Shown here piece by piece: positions 26,746 through 37,107 of a DNA stretch of 64,000 nt. The DNA lies in NCBI RefSeq assembly GCF_008274785.1, contig NZ_VTPU01000010.1, positions 101,316 to 165,315 of the forward strand, given 5' to 3'. Each line of letters begins with the position of its first letter. Position 1 is the stretch's first letter. The notes beneath the pieces are model-generated. The model ran no database searches and was not told where the DNA came from. It worked only from the letters and a program-made list of their open reading frames with translations. This DNA is from Halomonas eurihalina. GTDB taxonomy: Bacteria > Pseudomonadota > Gammaproteobacteria > Pseudomonadales > Halomonadaceae. The position numbers were made by a program, and so were the translations under genes.

Positions 26746-28787
26746 TGGCCCGGCGTGCGTCAGGCCTGCCCCGCCGCCAGCGCCTGGTGGGCCTATGGCT
26801 GCTGTTGAGCGGCATCGGCCTGCTCGGTGGCGCGCTGTTCGCCGCCTGGCTGGACAGCCTCTACCAGCCCCAGGGCATGGCTCGCTTGATTTTGTGGCTC
26901 GGCTGCTTCTCGGGGGGCGTCACTCTGTTCGCCGCCGGCTTCGTCCTCGAGCGTTGGCTGTTCACGCCGCTGCGTCACCTGCAAGGCCAACTGGCCCGGC
27001 TGGCCGCCAATCCCGATGTCCCGGACGTCTCGCCGCCGGAAGGCTGGCTGCGTGGCCTGGGGCCTGACCTGGAACGCGTTCACGCCGCCTGGCGAGATGA
27101 CCGGCAACGGCTGGCACATGCCCACGCCGATGGCGCACGCGAGGCGACACGGGTTCGCCAGCGGCTCGAGGTCCTGCTGCAGACCCTGGACACGCCGCTG
27201 CTGCTCTGCGATCGCCATCAACGCCTGCTGCTCTACAATCAGGCCGCCGAGCGCCTCTTCGCCGCCCACCCCGGCCTGGGACTGGGCAAGGTGCTCGGTA
27301 ACCTGCTGCCGGCGAAGGGACTGGTCGATGTCATGGCCCGACTGCCCGACGACGGCAACTGTCGCGAGGTGCTGATTCCCCACGACGACCACTGGCTGCA
27401 CGTCAACCTGCGTCGGGTCTCCGGCGACGAGACCCTGCTGACATTGACCGACGCCACCCTGACCTGGGCCCGCGAAGTCGGCCCGCAAGCCGAACTCGAC
27501 AGCCTGCTGCCGGCATTGCGACGCCATGGCGCCGGCCTGATCAGCGCCGCCGACGCTCTGGCCCATCTACCCGGTGGCGACTCCCCTGAACTGCGCCGGC
27601 GCCTGGAAGCCGTCATCGACGAAGAAGGGGATGCCCTGGGCGCCAGCCTGGAACGGCTGGGGACAACGCATGATGCCTTGCGACGCCAGGGCGAGCGTCT
27701 GGTGCCTCTCTGGTCCAACGATCTCTGGGCGGCGCTGGGCGAGCGCCTGGCCGCGCCGAGCGTTACGCCCGTGGGCATGCCGGCCTGGCTCAAGGGCGAC
27801 GCCCCGGTGCTGCTCGAAGTCCTCGCCAGCCTGCTCGAGACGCTCGCCGAACATACCGGCCTCGGCGCTTTCGACGGTGAGCTGTGCCTCGGCAACCGCC
27901 GGGTCTACCTGGATCTCTGCTGGCGCGGCGAAGCGCTTACCCAGCGTCACCTCGACGCCTGGCGGCATCGCCGCCTCGAGCGCCTCCCCCACTCACCCAG
28001 CGCCGAGGACGTGCTGCGCCAGCACGCCAGCGACGTCTGGAGCCTCAGCGACGGCGACGGGGCCAGGCTACGCCTGCCCTTGCCAGCTCTGTCCCGGAGT
28101 GCAGCCCCTCGCCCCGAGAGCCCGCCACGCCCGGAATTTCATGACTTCGATATCGCCAACCTGCCGGCTCCGGACACCGATCTTGCCAGCCGTGCCCTGC
28201 GCGACCTGGAAATCGTCGCCTTCGACACCGAGACCACCGGCCTGGCCCTGCGCGAGGGAGACCGACTAATCAGCCTGGGCGCCTGCCGCATCGTCAATGG
28301 GCGCGTCCTGGCCGACGAGGTCTTCGAACAACACGTCAATCCGCGCCGGCCGATTCCCTCGACCAACACCGCCATCCACGGCCTGAGCGACCAGGATGTC
28401 GAGGACGCGCCGACGGCCGAGCAGGTCCTGCCGCATTTTCGCGACTATGTTGGCAGCGCCGTGCTGCTGGCCCATAACGCCGCCTTCGACATGCTGGCCA
28501 TCCAGCCCGCAGCCGATACCTTCGACATGCCGGTGCTCGATACGCTCTTGCTGTCACGCGCCCTCGACCCGGGCCTCGAGGGGCACGACCTCGACAGCCT
28601 GGCGACGCGTTACGGCCTGCGCTTTCCTCCCGGCACCCGCCACACGGCACTGGGCGATGCCAGAGTCACCGCCCGACTGTGGCTGGCCCTGCTGCGGCGA
28701 CTCGAGGCCAGAGGCATCGAGCGCCTGTCGGATGCCCTGGCCTTCCAGGCCGATGTCCTCGACCGGGAGGACGCCTGCGCCCCATGA
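26745..28787 (+). CDS. membrane sensor fused to a DnaQ-like 3'-5' exonuclease
   Basis: The 680-residue protein has two N-terminal membrane helices (about 15-37 and 47-68), a linker, a PAS-like region (about 140-240, RLEVLLQTLDTPLLLCDRHQR) and a middle part reminiscent of a histidine kinase but without recognisable H-, N- or G-box motifs. From about 485 there is a full DEDDh exonuclease: FDTETTG (~492), HGLSDQDVEDAP, LAHNAAFDM (~577) and HTALGDARVT (~632). The exonuclease residues all look intact. It overlaps the response regulator upstream and the small membrane protein downstream. The nuclease half resembles Pol III epsilon, but the membrane attachment argues against a replisome role. Confidence 0.82.
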   Translation: MARRASGLPRRQRLVGLWLLLSGIGLLGGALFAAWLDSLYQPQGMARLILWLGCFSGGVTLFAAGFVLERWLFTPLRHLQGQLARLAANPDVPDVSPPEGWLRGLGPDLERVHAAWRDDRQRLAHAHADGAREATRVRQRLEVLLQTLDTPLLLCDRHQRLLLYNQAAERLFAAHPGLGLGKVLGNLLPAKGLVDVMARLPDDGNCREVLIPHDDHWLHVNLRRVSGDETLLTLTDATLTWAREVGPQAELDSLLPALRRHGAGLISAADALAHLPGGDSPELRRRLEAVIDEEGDALGASLERLGTTHDALRRQGERLVPLWSNDLWAALGERLAAPSVTPVGMPAWLKGDAPVLLEVLASLLETLAEHTGLGAFDGELCLGNRRVYLDLCWRGEALTQRHLDAWRHRRLERLPHSPSAEDVLRQHASDVWSLSDGDGARLRLPLPALSRSAAPRPESPPRPEFHDFDIANLPAPDTDLASRALRDLEIVAFDTETTGLALREGDRLISLGACRIVNGRVLADEVFEQHVNPRRPIPSTNTAIHGLSDQDVEDAPTAEQVLPHFRDYVGSAVLLAHNAAFDMLAIQPAADTFDMPVLDTLLLSRALDPGLEGHDLDSLATRYGLRFPPGTRHTALGDARVTARLWLALLRRLEARGIERLSDALAFQADVLDREDACAP

Positions 28788-28969
28788 ATGCCCCACACCG
28801 CAAGGAGCGCCTCGTCGCCCTGATCGCCCTGGCCACGGCGCTGTTTACGCCGCCGCTGCTGCTGATAGCCGATCGACTCGACGGCGGCCTGCCGCTCTAT
28901 CTCTTCCTGGCCTGGGGCCTCGTCATCGGCCTGATGGCCTGGCTGATGGAAGACCGACGCGGGGAGTAA
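28784..28969 (+). CDS. tiny two-helix membrane protein upstream of symporter-kinase (CbrX-like)
   Basis: The 61-residue protein (MNAPHRKERLVALIALATAL) contains two predicted membrane helices, about 9-30 and 35-55, with a basic N-terminus. It overlaps the exonuclease stop by ATGA and ends 6 bp before the symporter-kinase gene. Its position recalls CbrX, the small translationally coupled frame before cbrA in Pseudomonas, and the small subunits of some solute symporters. Either an accessory subunit of the symporter-kinase or a coupling frame is possible. Confidence 0.68.
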   Translation: MNAPHRKERLVALIALATALFTPPLLLIADRLDGGLPLYLFLAWGLVIGLMAWLMEDRRGE

Positions 28970-28975
28970 AGGCCC

Positions 28976-31717
28976 ATGAGAGACGATGTCGTGGTCCTGG
29001 CGATCGCCTTCGGGTATCTGGCGCTGCTCTTCATCATTGCCGCCTGGGGGGATCGCCGCGCCGAGCAGGGGCGCTCGGTGATCGGCTCCCCTACCGTCTA
29101 CGCCCTTTCCATCGCCGTCTACTGCACCGCCTGGACCTTTTACGGCAGTGTCGGCCGCGCCGCCGAGGCCGGACCCGGCTTCCTGCTGATCTACCTGGGA
29201 CCGACCCTGGCGATGCTCATGGCACCGCTGGTGATCCGCAAGATGGTGCGCATCGCCGCCACCCATCGCATCACCTCCATCGCCGACTTCATCAGCGCTC
29301 GCTATGGCAAAAGTGCCGGGCTCGGTGCGCTGGTCGCCGTGATCGCCCTGATCGGCACCACGCCCTATATCGCCCTGCAGCTAAAGGCCATCACCCTGAG
29401 CCACGCCGTGCTGGTCGACTACGCGCCCGAAAGCCCCATGGCCACCGCCGAGTCGAGCTTCTGGGCCGACCGCTCCTTCTGGGTGGCACTAGTGCTGGCC
29501 GTATTCATCATTCTCTTCGGTACTCGCCACCTCGATGCCAGCGAACGCCATGAGGGCATGGTGGCCGCCATCGCCTTCGAGTCGCTGGTCAAGCTCGCCG
29601 CCTTCCTGGCGGTGGGTATCTTCACCGTTTTCGTGCTCTACCAGGGGCCCGGCGATCTTTTCCGCCAGGTCGCTGCCACCCCGGCACTCACCGATGCTCT
29701 GAGTCTTGAGTCGGTTCCCGGCGGCGCCCTCGGCTGGGTCGGCATGCTGGTACTGGCCTTCCTGGCCTTTCTCGGCCTGCCCCGCCAGTTTCAGGTGCTG
29801 GTGGTGGAAAATGTCGACGAGCGGCACATCCAGCGTGCCGCCTGGTTGTTCCCGCTCTATCTGCTGGTCATCAACCTGTTCGTGATTCCCATCGCCATGG
29901 CCGGCCTGCTCGGGGGCACCGGCGAGGACCCGGACAGCTTCGTGCTAACCCTGCCCATGGCGGCGGGCGTCGATGGCTTGCCGGTGCTGGTCTTCATCGG
30001 AGGCCTCTCGGCCGCCACCGGTATGATGATCGTCGAAACCATCGCGCTGTCGACCATGGTCAGCAACCAGTTGGTGATCCCCCTGCTGCTGCGTTCGCGT
30101 CATCTGCACCGAGGCCAGTCGGGCTCCCTGGCCAACCGCATCCTGGGCATCCGACGCATCGCCATCCTCGGTATCCTGCTGCTGGGCTACAGCTATCACG
30201 CCCTGATCGGCGATGCCTACAGCCTGGTCACCATCGGCCTGGTGTCTTTCGCTGCCGTCGCCCAGTTCACTCCCGCCCTGCTGATCGGGCTCTACTGGCG
30301 CAGCGCCAACCGGCTCGGCGCGGGACTGGGCATGACCGCCGGTATCCTCATCTGGGCCTGGACCCTGTTGATCCCCGGCTTCGCCCAATCGGGCTGGCTG
30401 AACGCCGACCTGCTCACCCAAGGCCCCTTTGGCATCGATTGGCTGCGTCCCTACGCACTGTTCGGCCTGGAAGGCTGGGATATCTACACTCACTCGCTGT
30501 TCTGGAGTCTCACCGCCAACATCGGCCTGCTGGTCGGCGTGTCGCTGTTCAGCCGAGCCTCGCCACTGGAACAGACCCAGGCTGCATTGTTCACCGAAGC
30601 CCTGCATCCTCGCCTCGACCAGAGCTCGCTATGGCGCGGCCATACTCTGCGGGGCGAACTGCGCGCCCTGCTCGACCGTTACCTCGGCACCGCCGCCACC
30701 CAGCGCGTCTTCGCCGACCATTCACCCGACGACGCCGACGACCAATCGGCCTCCACTGCCCTGGTCGCTCGTGCAGAGCAGGCCCTGGCCGGCGCCCTGG
30801 GCAACGCCTCGGCCCGGGTGCTGATCGATTCGGTAGTACGCGGCGAGGCACTGGATCTGGACGCTATCCTGCGCATCCTCGACACCACCTCAGAAACGCT
30901 GGAGATGAACCGGCGCCTCGAACAGAAATCTCGGGAACTGGCACGCATCGGAGAGGAACTTCGCGAGGCCAACGCGCGGCTGCGTGAACTCGACCGCCTC
31001 AAGGACGAGTTCGTGGCCATGGTCAGTCATGAATTGCGCACGCCCCTGACCTCGATCCGCGCCTTCGCCGAGATTCTGCGCGATAACCGCGAACTGCCCG
31101 AACAGCGGCGCGAGCACTTTCTGGACGTGGTGGTAAGAGAAAGTCAGCGGCTCTCGCGCTTGATCGAGGAAATCCTCGACCTGGCGCGCCTGGAAAGCGG
31201 CCGCCTGACGCTGGAGCCGCAACGGCTGGACCTGGTGGCCCTCACCCGTCAGGCCCTGGAGGCAATGCATCGCCCTCAGGAGGAACGCGGCATTACCCTG
31301 GAAACCACCTTCGAGGTCGATACCGCCGAGGTGATCGGCGACCCGGACCGCCTGGAGCAGGTCATCATCAATCTGATCGACAACGCCGGTAAATTCGCCG
31401 ACGCCGTGGCTCCCCGAATCTCACTGCACCTGACACGCCACAAGCACGGTTTCCGTCTCGCCGTGGCGGACAACGGCCCGGGCATCGACGAAGCGGAGCG
31501 TGAACGGGTCTTCGAGAAATTCCACCAACTTCCCCACGCCGAAGTCGGCACCATGCGAAGCCGTCCTCGCGGCAGCGGACTCGGCCTGCCCATCAGCCGA
31601 GGCATCGTCGCCCACCTCGGCGGCCGGCTGTGGATCGAAGACGCCCCCGAGCTCGGCGGCGCCTGCCTGGTGATGGAACTGCCGGAGGCACCGCACGACG
31701 TCGATGACCGGAAATGA
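28976..31717 (+). CDS. sodium:solute symporter / histidine kinase hybrid (CbrA/CrbS-like)
   Basis: The 913-residue protein has an N-terminal SSS-family transporter domain of about 13 helices (to about residue 520), a linker with a coiled coil (LEQKSRELARIGEELREA), then a complete histidine kinase: H-box VSHELRTPLTS with the phospho-His near 685, N-box VIINLIDNAGKFAD, and G-boxes DNGPGID and GSGLGLPIS. Such hybrids (CbrA, CrbS) sense or couple uptake of amino acids or acetate to transcription. It is the last gene of the coupled four-gene operon and presumably phosphorylates the single-domain regulator at its start. The ligand is unknown. Confidence 0.92.
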   Translation: MRDDVVVLAIAFGYLALLFIIAAWGDRRAEQGRSVIGSPTVYALSIAVYCTAWTFYGSVGRAAEAGPGFLLIYLGPTLAMLMAPLVIRKMVRIAATHRITSIADFISARYGKSAGLGALVAVIALIGTTPYIALQLKAITLSHAVLVDYAPESPMATAESSFWADRSFWVALVLAVFIILFGTRHLDASERHEGMVAAIAFESLVKLAAFLAVGIFTVFVLYQGPGDLFRQVAATPALTDALSLESVPGGALGWVGMLVLAFLAFLGLPRQFQVLVVENVDERHIQRAAWLFPLYLLVINLFVIPIAMAGLLGGTGEDPDSFVLTLPMAAGVDGLPVLVFIGGLSAATGMMIVETIALSTMVSNQLVIPLLLRSRHLHRGQSGSLANRILGIRRIAILGILLLGYSYHALIGDAYSLVTIGLVSFAAVAQFTPALLIGLYWRSANRLGAGLGMTAGILIWAWTLLIPGFAQSGWLNADLLTQGPFGIDWLRPYALFGLEGWDIYTHSLFWSLTANIGLLVGVSLFSRASPLEQTQAALFTEALHPRLDQSSLWRGHTLRGELRALLDRYLGTAATQRVFADHSPDDADDQSASTALVARAEQALAGALGNASARVLIDSVVRGEALDLDAILRILDTTSETLEMNRRLEQKSRELARIGEELREANARLRELDRLKDEFVAMVSHELRTPLTSIRAFAEILRDNRELPEQRREHFLDVVVRESQRLSRLIEEILDLARLESGRLTLEPQRLDLVALTRQALEAMHRPQEERGITLETTFEVDTAEVIGDPDRLEQVIINLIDNAGKFADAVAPRISLHLTRHKHGFRLAVADNGPGIDEAERERVFEKFHQLPHAEVGTMRSRPRGSGLGLPISRGIVAHLGGRLWIEDAPELGGACLVMELPEAPHDVDDRK

Positions 31718-31794
31718 TCGGCTTGGCGGCAACGCCGATGGCTGGGCGTGTCGATGGCCTCGCCCGACGAGCTTCATGACGGGCAGGAACGGAA

Positions 31795-31818
31795 AACGGC
31801 GCCACTGAGGGCGCCGTT
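31795..31818. terminator. hairpin between symporter-kinase and hlyU-like genes
   Basis: A 9-bp stem (AACGGCGCC/GGCGCCGTT) with a 6-nt loop is followed by TTTTCC on the minus strand, so it serves mainly the hlyU-like gene that ends about 40 bp away, and possibly both convergent transcripts. Confidence 0.7.
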
Positions 31819-31856
31819 CGCATCATGACGAGAAGCGAGGAAGAGGTCGTAGCAAG

Positions 31857-32171
31857 CTAGTGCGAGTCCTCGAACAAGGCATCGCCCAGTTCGTCGATGA
31901 GCCGCTCGGCCTTGCTGACCATCAGCGCATCGCAGGCTTCCCGGCCCGGTACCACGTCGGAACGCTCGAAGCGGTGCTCCAGGGGTTCGCCTCCCTCCGG
32001 GTCGGGCTTGCGAATCCAGCCGCTGACGCGGAACTGACCGCCCATGTCCTCGGCCTGGGGAACGATCACGTAGCCCTGATATTCCACCGGCTCGCCCTCG
32101 ACGGACTTCGAGCCGGAGCGGGACTCGCCCGCCCCCTGGCCGAACAGGCCGGATAACAGTTTTTTCAACAT
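31857..32171 (-). CDS. HlyU-family small protein
   Basis: The 104-residue protein resembles the HlyU Pfam family of Gammaproteobacteria: a short N-terminal MLKKLLSGLFGQG, the EYQGYVIVPQAEDMGGQFRV core, EHRFERSDVVP, and the terminal ERLIDELGDALFEDSH. It is not the winged-helix HlyU of Vibrio. The biochemical role of this family is not established. GGGAGG precedes the ATG. It lies downstream of argG on the same strand with a 105-bp gap and ends before a hairpin terminator. Confidence 0.75.
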   Translation of the reverse strand: MLKKLLSGLFGQGAGESRSGSKSVEGEPVEYQGYVIVPQAEDMGGQFRVSGWIRKPDPEGGEPLEHRFERSDVVPGREACDALMVSKAERLIDELGDALFEDSH

Positions 32172-32276
32172 TGAAGCCTCCCAGGACGATGGCGCCGATC
32201 AAACTGACACCAACTCTTCCAGATGGTAGGAAACAACTGATTTATGTTGCGAGCACAGCAATAAATCAGCGTTTCC

Positions 32277-33497
<1,221 letters not shown>

Positions 33498-33541
33498 GCT
33501 GGGGAGCTCCTCTAGGTGAACGGTAACGTCGTGAAACCTCG

Positions 33542-33547
33542 ATTATA
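33542..33547 (-). promoter_or_regulatory. -10 element of argG
   Basis: TATAAT on the minus strand is a perfect -10 hexamer about 45 bp before the argG ATG. The -35 (about TATTCG at 17 bp) is poor, so activation or another start site may be involved. Confidence 0.5.
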
Positions 33548-33665
33548 GCGCGCCACACCACCTGCGAATACCGGCGACGGGACGACGCGCCACCGAAATG
33601 CTAGACTCTCGCGTCTTGGGGCTTTTGTGCCCAGCTTTTCTCGTGCCCAGGACAAGGAGAGGTGC

Positions 33666-34331
33666 ATGACCGAGGCGGTCACCCGCGAACTCATGGCGCA
33701 GCGCTTTCGCAGCTTCCTGCCCGTGGTGGTGGACCTGGAAACCGGTGGTTTCAACGCGCAGGGCGACGCGATCCTCGAGATCGCCGCGGTTACCCTGACC
33801 ATGGACCCCGAAGGCAACCTGATGCCCGACGCCACCTTCGCCTACCATGTCACCCCTTTCGAGGGCGCCAACGTCGAGCAATCGGCGCTGGATTTCACCG
33901 GCATCCGCCTCGACGACCCACTGCGCCGGCAAGTCGCGGTCAGCGAAGCCGAGGCGCTGGGGGAAATCTTCCGGCCGGTACGCAAGTCCATCAAGGCCCA
34001 TGGTTGCACCCGTGCCATCCTGGTCGGGCACAACGCCGCCTTCGACCACGGCTTCCTCAACGCCGCCGTGGAACGTTGCGCTATCAAACGCAACCCCTTC
34101 CACCCGTTCTCAAGCTTCGATACGGCCTCGCTGGCCGGCATGACATACGGCCAGACCGTGCTCGCCCGCGCCTGCCGCGCCGCCGGCATCGAATTCGACA
34201 GCAGCGCCGCCCACTCGGCCCGCTACGACACCGAGCGCACCGCCGAACTCTTCTGCACGATGATCAACCGCTACAAGGACCTTGGCGGCTGGCGACTCGC
34301 ACAACGCGAGCAAGGGGTCGAGGAGCCGTAA
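33666..34331 (+). CDS. rnt: ribonuclease T
   Basis: The 221-residue DEDDh exoribonuclease has the motifs [11 protein letters not shown] (Exo I), [12 protein letters not shown] (Exo II) and [15 protein letters not shown] (Exo III). RNase T trims tRNA and stable-RNA 3' ends. The start MTEAVTREL at 33666 is preceded by AAGGAGAGG. A TAGACT -10-like box with a TG extension is at 33599-33607. It is convergent with grxD; the 234 bp between them hold palindromic repeats and a terminator. Confidence 0.95.
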   Translation: MTEAVTRELMAQRFRSFLPVVVDLETGGFNAQGDAILEIAAVTLTMDPEGNLMPDATFAYHVTPFEGANVEQSALDFTGIRLDDPLRRQVAVSEAEALGEIFRPVRKSIKAHGCTRAILVGHNAAFDHGFLNAAVERCAIKRNPFHPFSSFDTASLAGMTYGQTVLARACRAAGIEFDSSAAHSARYDTERTAELFCTMINRYKDLGGWRLAQREQGVEEP

Positions 34332-34349
34332 GACATAAGCCCGAAGTTT

Positions 34350-34560
34350 GAAGAACGCCGCTTCGCGGCTGGAAGAAAGAAGAAGGAAGTCCCCCAAAGC
34401 TGGAAGACAGCATGCTGGGCCTTGTCCTAAAACATCACCCCCTCCGCAGCACTGCCACGGAGGGGGTGACTTCCAACTTCCAGAAGCGAAGCGACGCTCT
34501 TCCCTCTTCAAGCGGCATAGCCGCAGTCTTGCCTCTTCCAGGCGCGAAGCGCCGCTCTTC
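34350..34560. repeat. intergenic palindromic repeat cluster (GCGAAGCG/CGCTCTTC units)
   Basis: A ~23-bp motif occurs inverted at 34350-34372 and direct at 34538-34560, matching at about 20 of 23 positions, with a degenerate direct copy at 34480-34503. A short GCGGC-ATAG-CCGC hairpin lies near 34512-34524. All are between the ends of rnt and grxD, as expected for REP-like elements. Confidence 0.65.
34436..34468 (-). terminator. probable terminator of grxD
   Basis: A perfect 11-bp GC-rich stem (34436-34446 and 34458-34468) with an 11-nt loop is followed on the minus strand by ATGTTTT. It is about 100 bp beyond the grxD stop. Confidence 0.62.
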
Positions 34561-34565
34561 GAGCT

Positions 34566-34913
34566 TCAGCCTTCCGGTTGCTCGTCGTCCTGGTGCTTGG
34601 CGGCGGTTTCCTTGATCAAGGTCTCGAGCTCGCCGTTCTCATACATCTCGACGACGATGTCGCAGCCGCCAACCAGCTCGCCTTCCACCCACAGTTGCGG
34701 GAAGGTCGGCCAGTTGGCCACCTTGGGCAGCTCGGCGCGGATGTCCGGGTTGTCCAGCACGTTGACGAAGGCGAAGCGTTCGCCGCAAGCCATCAGCGCC
34801 TGGACGGTCTGGGCGGAGAAACCGCATTGCGGTAACTGAGGCGTGCCCTTCATGTAGATCAGAATCGGATTCTCGCCGATCTGCCGTTGGATGTTCTCGA
34901 CAGTAGTGCTCAT
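34566..34913 (-). CDS. grxD: monothiol glutaredoxin Grx4
   Basis: The 115-residue monothiol glutaredoxin has the CGFS active site in LPQCGFSAQTVQAL, the upstream Lys in MKGTPQ, the cis-Pro region NWPTFPQLWV and GGCDIV. It handles 2Fe-2S clusters with glutathione and BolA-type partners. The start MSTTVENIQ at 34913 is preceded by GAGGGAAA; an in-frame extension of 34 residues upstream looks like intergenic sequence. It is divergent from argF. Confidence 0.95.
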   Translation of the reverse strand: MSTTVENIQRQIGENPILIYMKGTPQLPQCGFSAQTVQALMACGERFAFVNVLDNPDIRAELPKVANWPTFPQLWVEGELVGGCDIVVEMYENGELETLIKETAAKHQDDEQPEG

Positions 34914-35014
34914 GTGCTTTCCCTCTGGATCGCGTTGTTGACCATGGCGCCAGGGCAATACCCGAGCACGCCGGTTGGCCTTATGATGGAGCCATTCTAC
35001 TGATGCAAAGCGCA

Positions 35015-35043
35015 TTGCGCATCCCCCGTGGGCTGGCTAGGAT
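35015..35043 (+). promoter_or_regulatory. sigma70-type promoter of argF
   Basis: TTGCGC (35015-35020) and TAGGAT (35038-35043) are separated by exactly 17 bp, about 27 bp before the argF ATG. A GATGC...GCATC inverted arrangement (35001-35023) overlaps the -35 and could be an operator, but it is not a clear ARG box. Confidence 0.5.
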
Positions 35044-35069
35044 GGTCGTTTTTCTCGCGGAGCGATGCC

Positions 35070-35990
35070 ATGGCCACTCGCCATTTTCTGACCCTGCTCG
35101 ACCTGAGTCCGGAGGAATCTCGTTACCTGGTCCAGCGTGCCATCTCGATCAAGAACGGCTTGAAGACCCATGGTCCGACCTATACACCGTTCGCCAATCG
35201 AACCCTGGCGATGATCTTCGAGAAGTCCTCGACTCGCACCCGGGTCTCCTTCGAGACGGCCATGGCCCAGTTCGGCGGCCACGCGCTCTTCCTGTCCCCG
35301 CGCGATACCCAGCTCGGGCGTGGTGAACCCATCGGCGATACCGCCCGGGTGCTCGCCGAAATGGTCGACATCGTGATGATTCGTACCTTTTCCCACCAGG
35401 GGCTCGAAGAATACGCCGCGGCCAGCGACGTTCCGGTGATCAATGCCCTCACCGACGATTACCATCCGTGCCAGCTGCTCGCCGATGTCATGACCTGGAC
35501 CGAGCTGCGCGGCAATGTCCGGGGCCGCAGCGCCGTGTGGATCGGCGATGGCAACAACATGTGCCACTCCTGGATCAACGCGGCACGACAGTTCGACTTC
35601 CAGCTGCGCATCTGCTGCCCGGAAGGCTACGAACCGCGCCAGGACATCCTCGACGCCGCCGGCGACCGCGTGACCATCCACCGCGATCCGATGTCCGCCG
35701 TGGAAGGCGCCGACCTGGTGACGACCGACGTCTGGGCCTCCATGGGCCAGGAAGAGGAACAGGCCAAGCGCGAGGCCGATTTCGCCGGCTTCCAGGTCAG
35801 CGAGGCGATGCTGGACCACGCCGCCAGCGACGTGCTCTTCCTGCACTGCCTGCCCGCCCACCGCGGCGAGGAAATCAGCGAAACCCTGCTCGACGATCCA
35901 CGCGCCGTAGTATGGCAGGAAGCCGGCAACCGCCTACACGCCCAGAAGGCATTGATCGAATTCCTGCTACTGGGACGCGTCGAGTCCTGA
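35070..35990 (+). CDS. argF: ornithine carbamoyltransferase
   Basis: The 306-residue protein has the carbamoyl-phosphate loop [12 protein letters not shown] and the ornithine/substrate motif [12 protein letters not shown]. It makes citrulline from ornithine and carbamoyl phosphate. The start [17 protein letters not shown] matches the usual N-terminus; a 14-residue upstream extension is excluded because the promoter lies there. It forms a dispersed arginine pair with argG. A GC-rich hairpin follows about 40 bp after the stop. Confidence 0.96.
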   Translation: MATRHFLTLLDLSPEESRYLVQRAISIKNGLKTHGPTYTPFANRTLAMIFEKSSTRTRVSFETAMAQFGGHALFLSPRDTQLGRGEPIGDTARVLAEMVDIVMIRTFSHQGLEEYAAASDVPVINALTDDYHPCQLLADVMTWTELRGNVRGRSAVWIGDGNNMCHSWINAARQFDFQLRICCPEGYEPRQDILDAAGDRVTIHRDPMSAVEGADLVTTDVWASMGQEEEQAKREADFAGFQVSEAMLDHAASDVLFLHCLPAHRGEEISETLLDDPRAVVWQEAGNRLHAQKALIEFLLLGRVES

Positions 35991-36030
35991 ACGCCCGCCT
36001 GGCAATGACGGCCAAGTAATGCTCCTCTCC

Positions 36031-36057
36031 ATCGCCCCGGCTTCAAGCCGGGGCGAT
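36031..36057 (+). terminator. hairpin after argF
   Basis: A perfect 12-bp stem (ATCGCCCCGGCT/AGCCGGGGCGAT) with a 3-nt loop follows argF by 40 bp. A T-run is nearly absent (GCGTTGCTT), so its efficiency is uncertain. Confidence 0.6.
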
Positions 36058-36186
36058 GCGTTGCTTACCGCAAGACGTCAGCGCGCCAACATTTCGGCGT
36101 GTTAAATCAAGTCGACGTCGCCTTTTGCATATTCGGTTTCGCCATCTTCGCGGACACTCCTCTCAGGCTTACAGAGGAGGTCCATC

Positions 36187-37107
36187 ATGAACCGCAACGT
36201 CATCCTGACCTGCGCCGTCACCGGCGCCGGCGACACCACCGGCAAGAACCCCAACGTGCCGGTGACCCCCAAGCAGATCGCCGACAACTGCATCGAGGCC
36301 GCGCGCGCCGGGGCCAGCGTGGCGCACATCCATGTGCGCGATCCGGAAACCGGCGGCATCAGCCACTCCCTGGATCACTTCCGCGAAGTGATGGAACGCG
36401 TCCGCGAGGCGGACACCGATATCGTCATGAACATCACCGCCGGTGGCGGCGGCGACTGGATTCCCGACGCCGAGAACCCGACACTCGGCGGTGCGGGCAC
36501 CGACATCCAGACGCCGGCCCAGCGTCACGAGCCGGTGGGTGAACTGCTGCCGGAACTCTGCACCCTGGACTGCGGCAGCCTGAACTTCGGCGACATGGTC
36601 TACATCAACACCGCCGACTGGCTGCGCGAACACGCCCGGCTGGTGCAGGCCGCCGGCGTCAAGCCCGAGCTCGAGTGCTTCGATCTCGGCCATGTCTGGT
36701 TCGCCCGCCAGCTCCAGCAGGAAGGACTGATCGACGGCGACCCGCTGTACCAGCTCTGCCTGGGCATTCCCTGGGGCGCCGAGGCCGATACCGAAACCAT
36801 GCTGGCCATGCGCAACAAACTGCCGGAAAACGCCAACTGGGCGGCCTTCGGCATCGGGCGCCATCAGATGCCGATGGTCGCCCAGGCGGCGCTGCTCGGC
36901 GGCCACGCCCGGGTCGGCCTGGAAGACAACCTCATGCTGGAGAAAGGCGTGCTGGCCACCAACGGCCAACTCGTCGAGAAGGCCTCCGGCATCATCGAAA
37001 ACCTCGGCGGCCGCGTCATGACGCCGGCCGAAACCCGCGCTCACCTGGCACTGCGCGACCCAAGCACTGGCCAGGCCGCCAAGCAGACCGTCGGAGGTGA
37101 AGCATGA
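36187..37107 (+). CDS. cdhC: BKACE (DUF849) family dehydrocarnitine cleavage enzyme
   Basis: The 306-residue zinc-dependent beta-keto acid cleavage enzyme starts [20 protein letters not shown] and has [16 protein letters not shown], where the His residues are likely metal ligands, and [10 protein letters not shown]. Next to carnitine dehydrogenase, this family cleaves 3-dehydrocarnitine with acetyl-CoA to betainyl-CoA and acetoacetate (the PA5387-type gene of Pseudomonas). GAGGAGG precedes the ATG. It overlaps cdhA by 4 bp (ATGA) and heads the catabolic operon. Confidence 0.88.
   Translation: MNRNVILTCAVTGAGDTTGKNPNVPVTPKQIADNCIEAARAGASVAHIHVRDPETGGISHSLDHFREVMERVREADTDIVMNITAGGGGDWIPDAENPTLGGAGTDIQTPAQRHEPVGELLPELCTLDCGSLNFGDMVYINTADWLREHARLVQAAGVKPELECFDLGHVWFARQLQQEGLIDGDPLYQLCLGIPWGAEADTETMLAMRNKLPENANWAAFGIGRHQMPMVAQAALLGGHARVGLEDNLMLEKGVLATNGQLVEKASGIIENLGGRVMTPAETRAHLALRDPSTGQAAKQTVGGEA

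Noticed and set aside
26745..28787. functional histidine kinase domain in the sensor-exonuclease
   Set aside because: No H-box, N-box or glycine-rich ATP motifs could be identified in the middle region.
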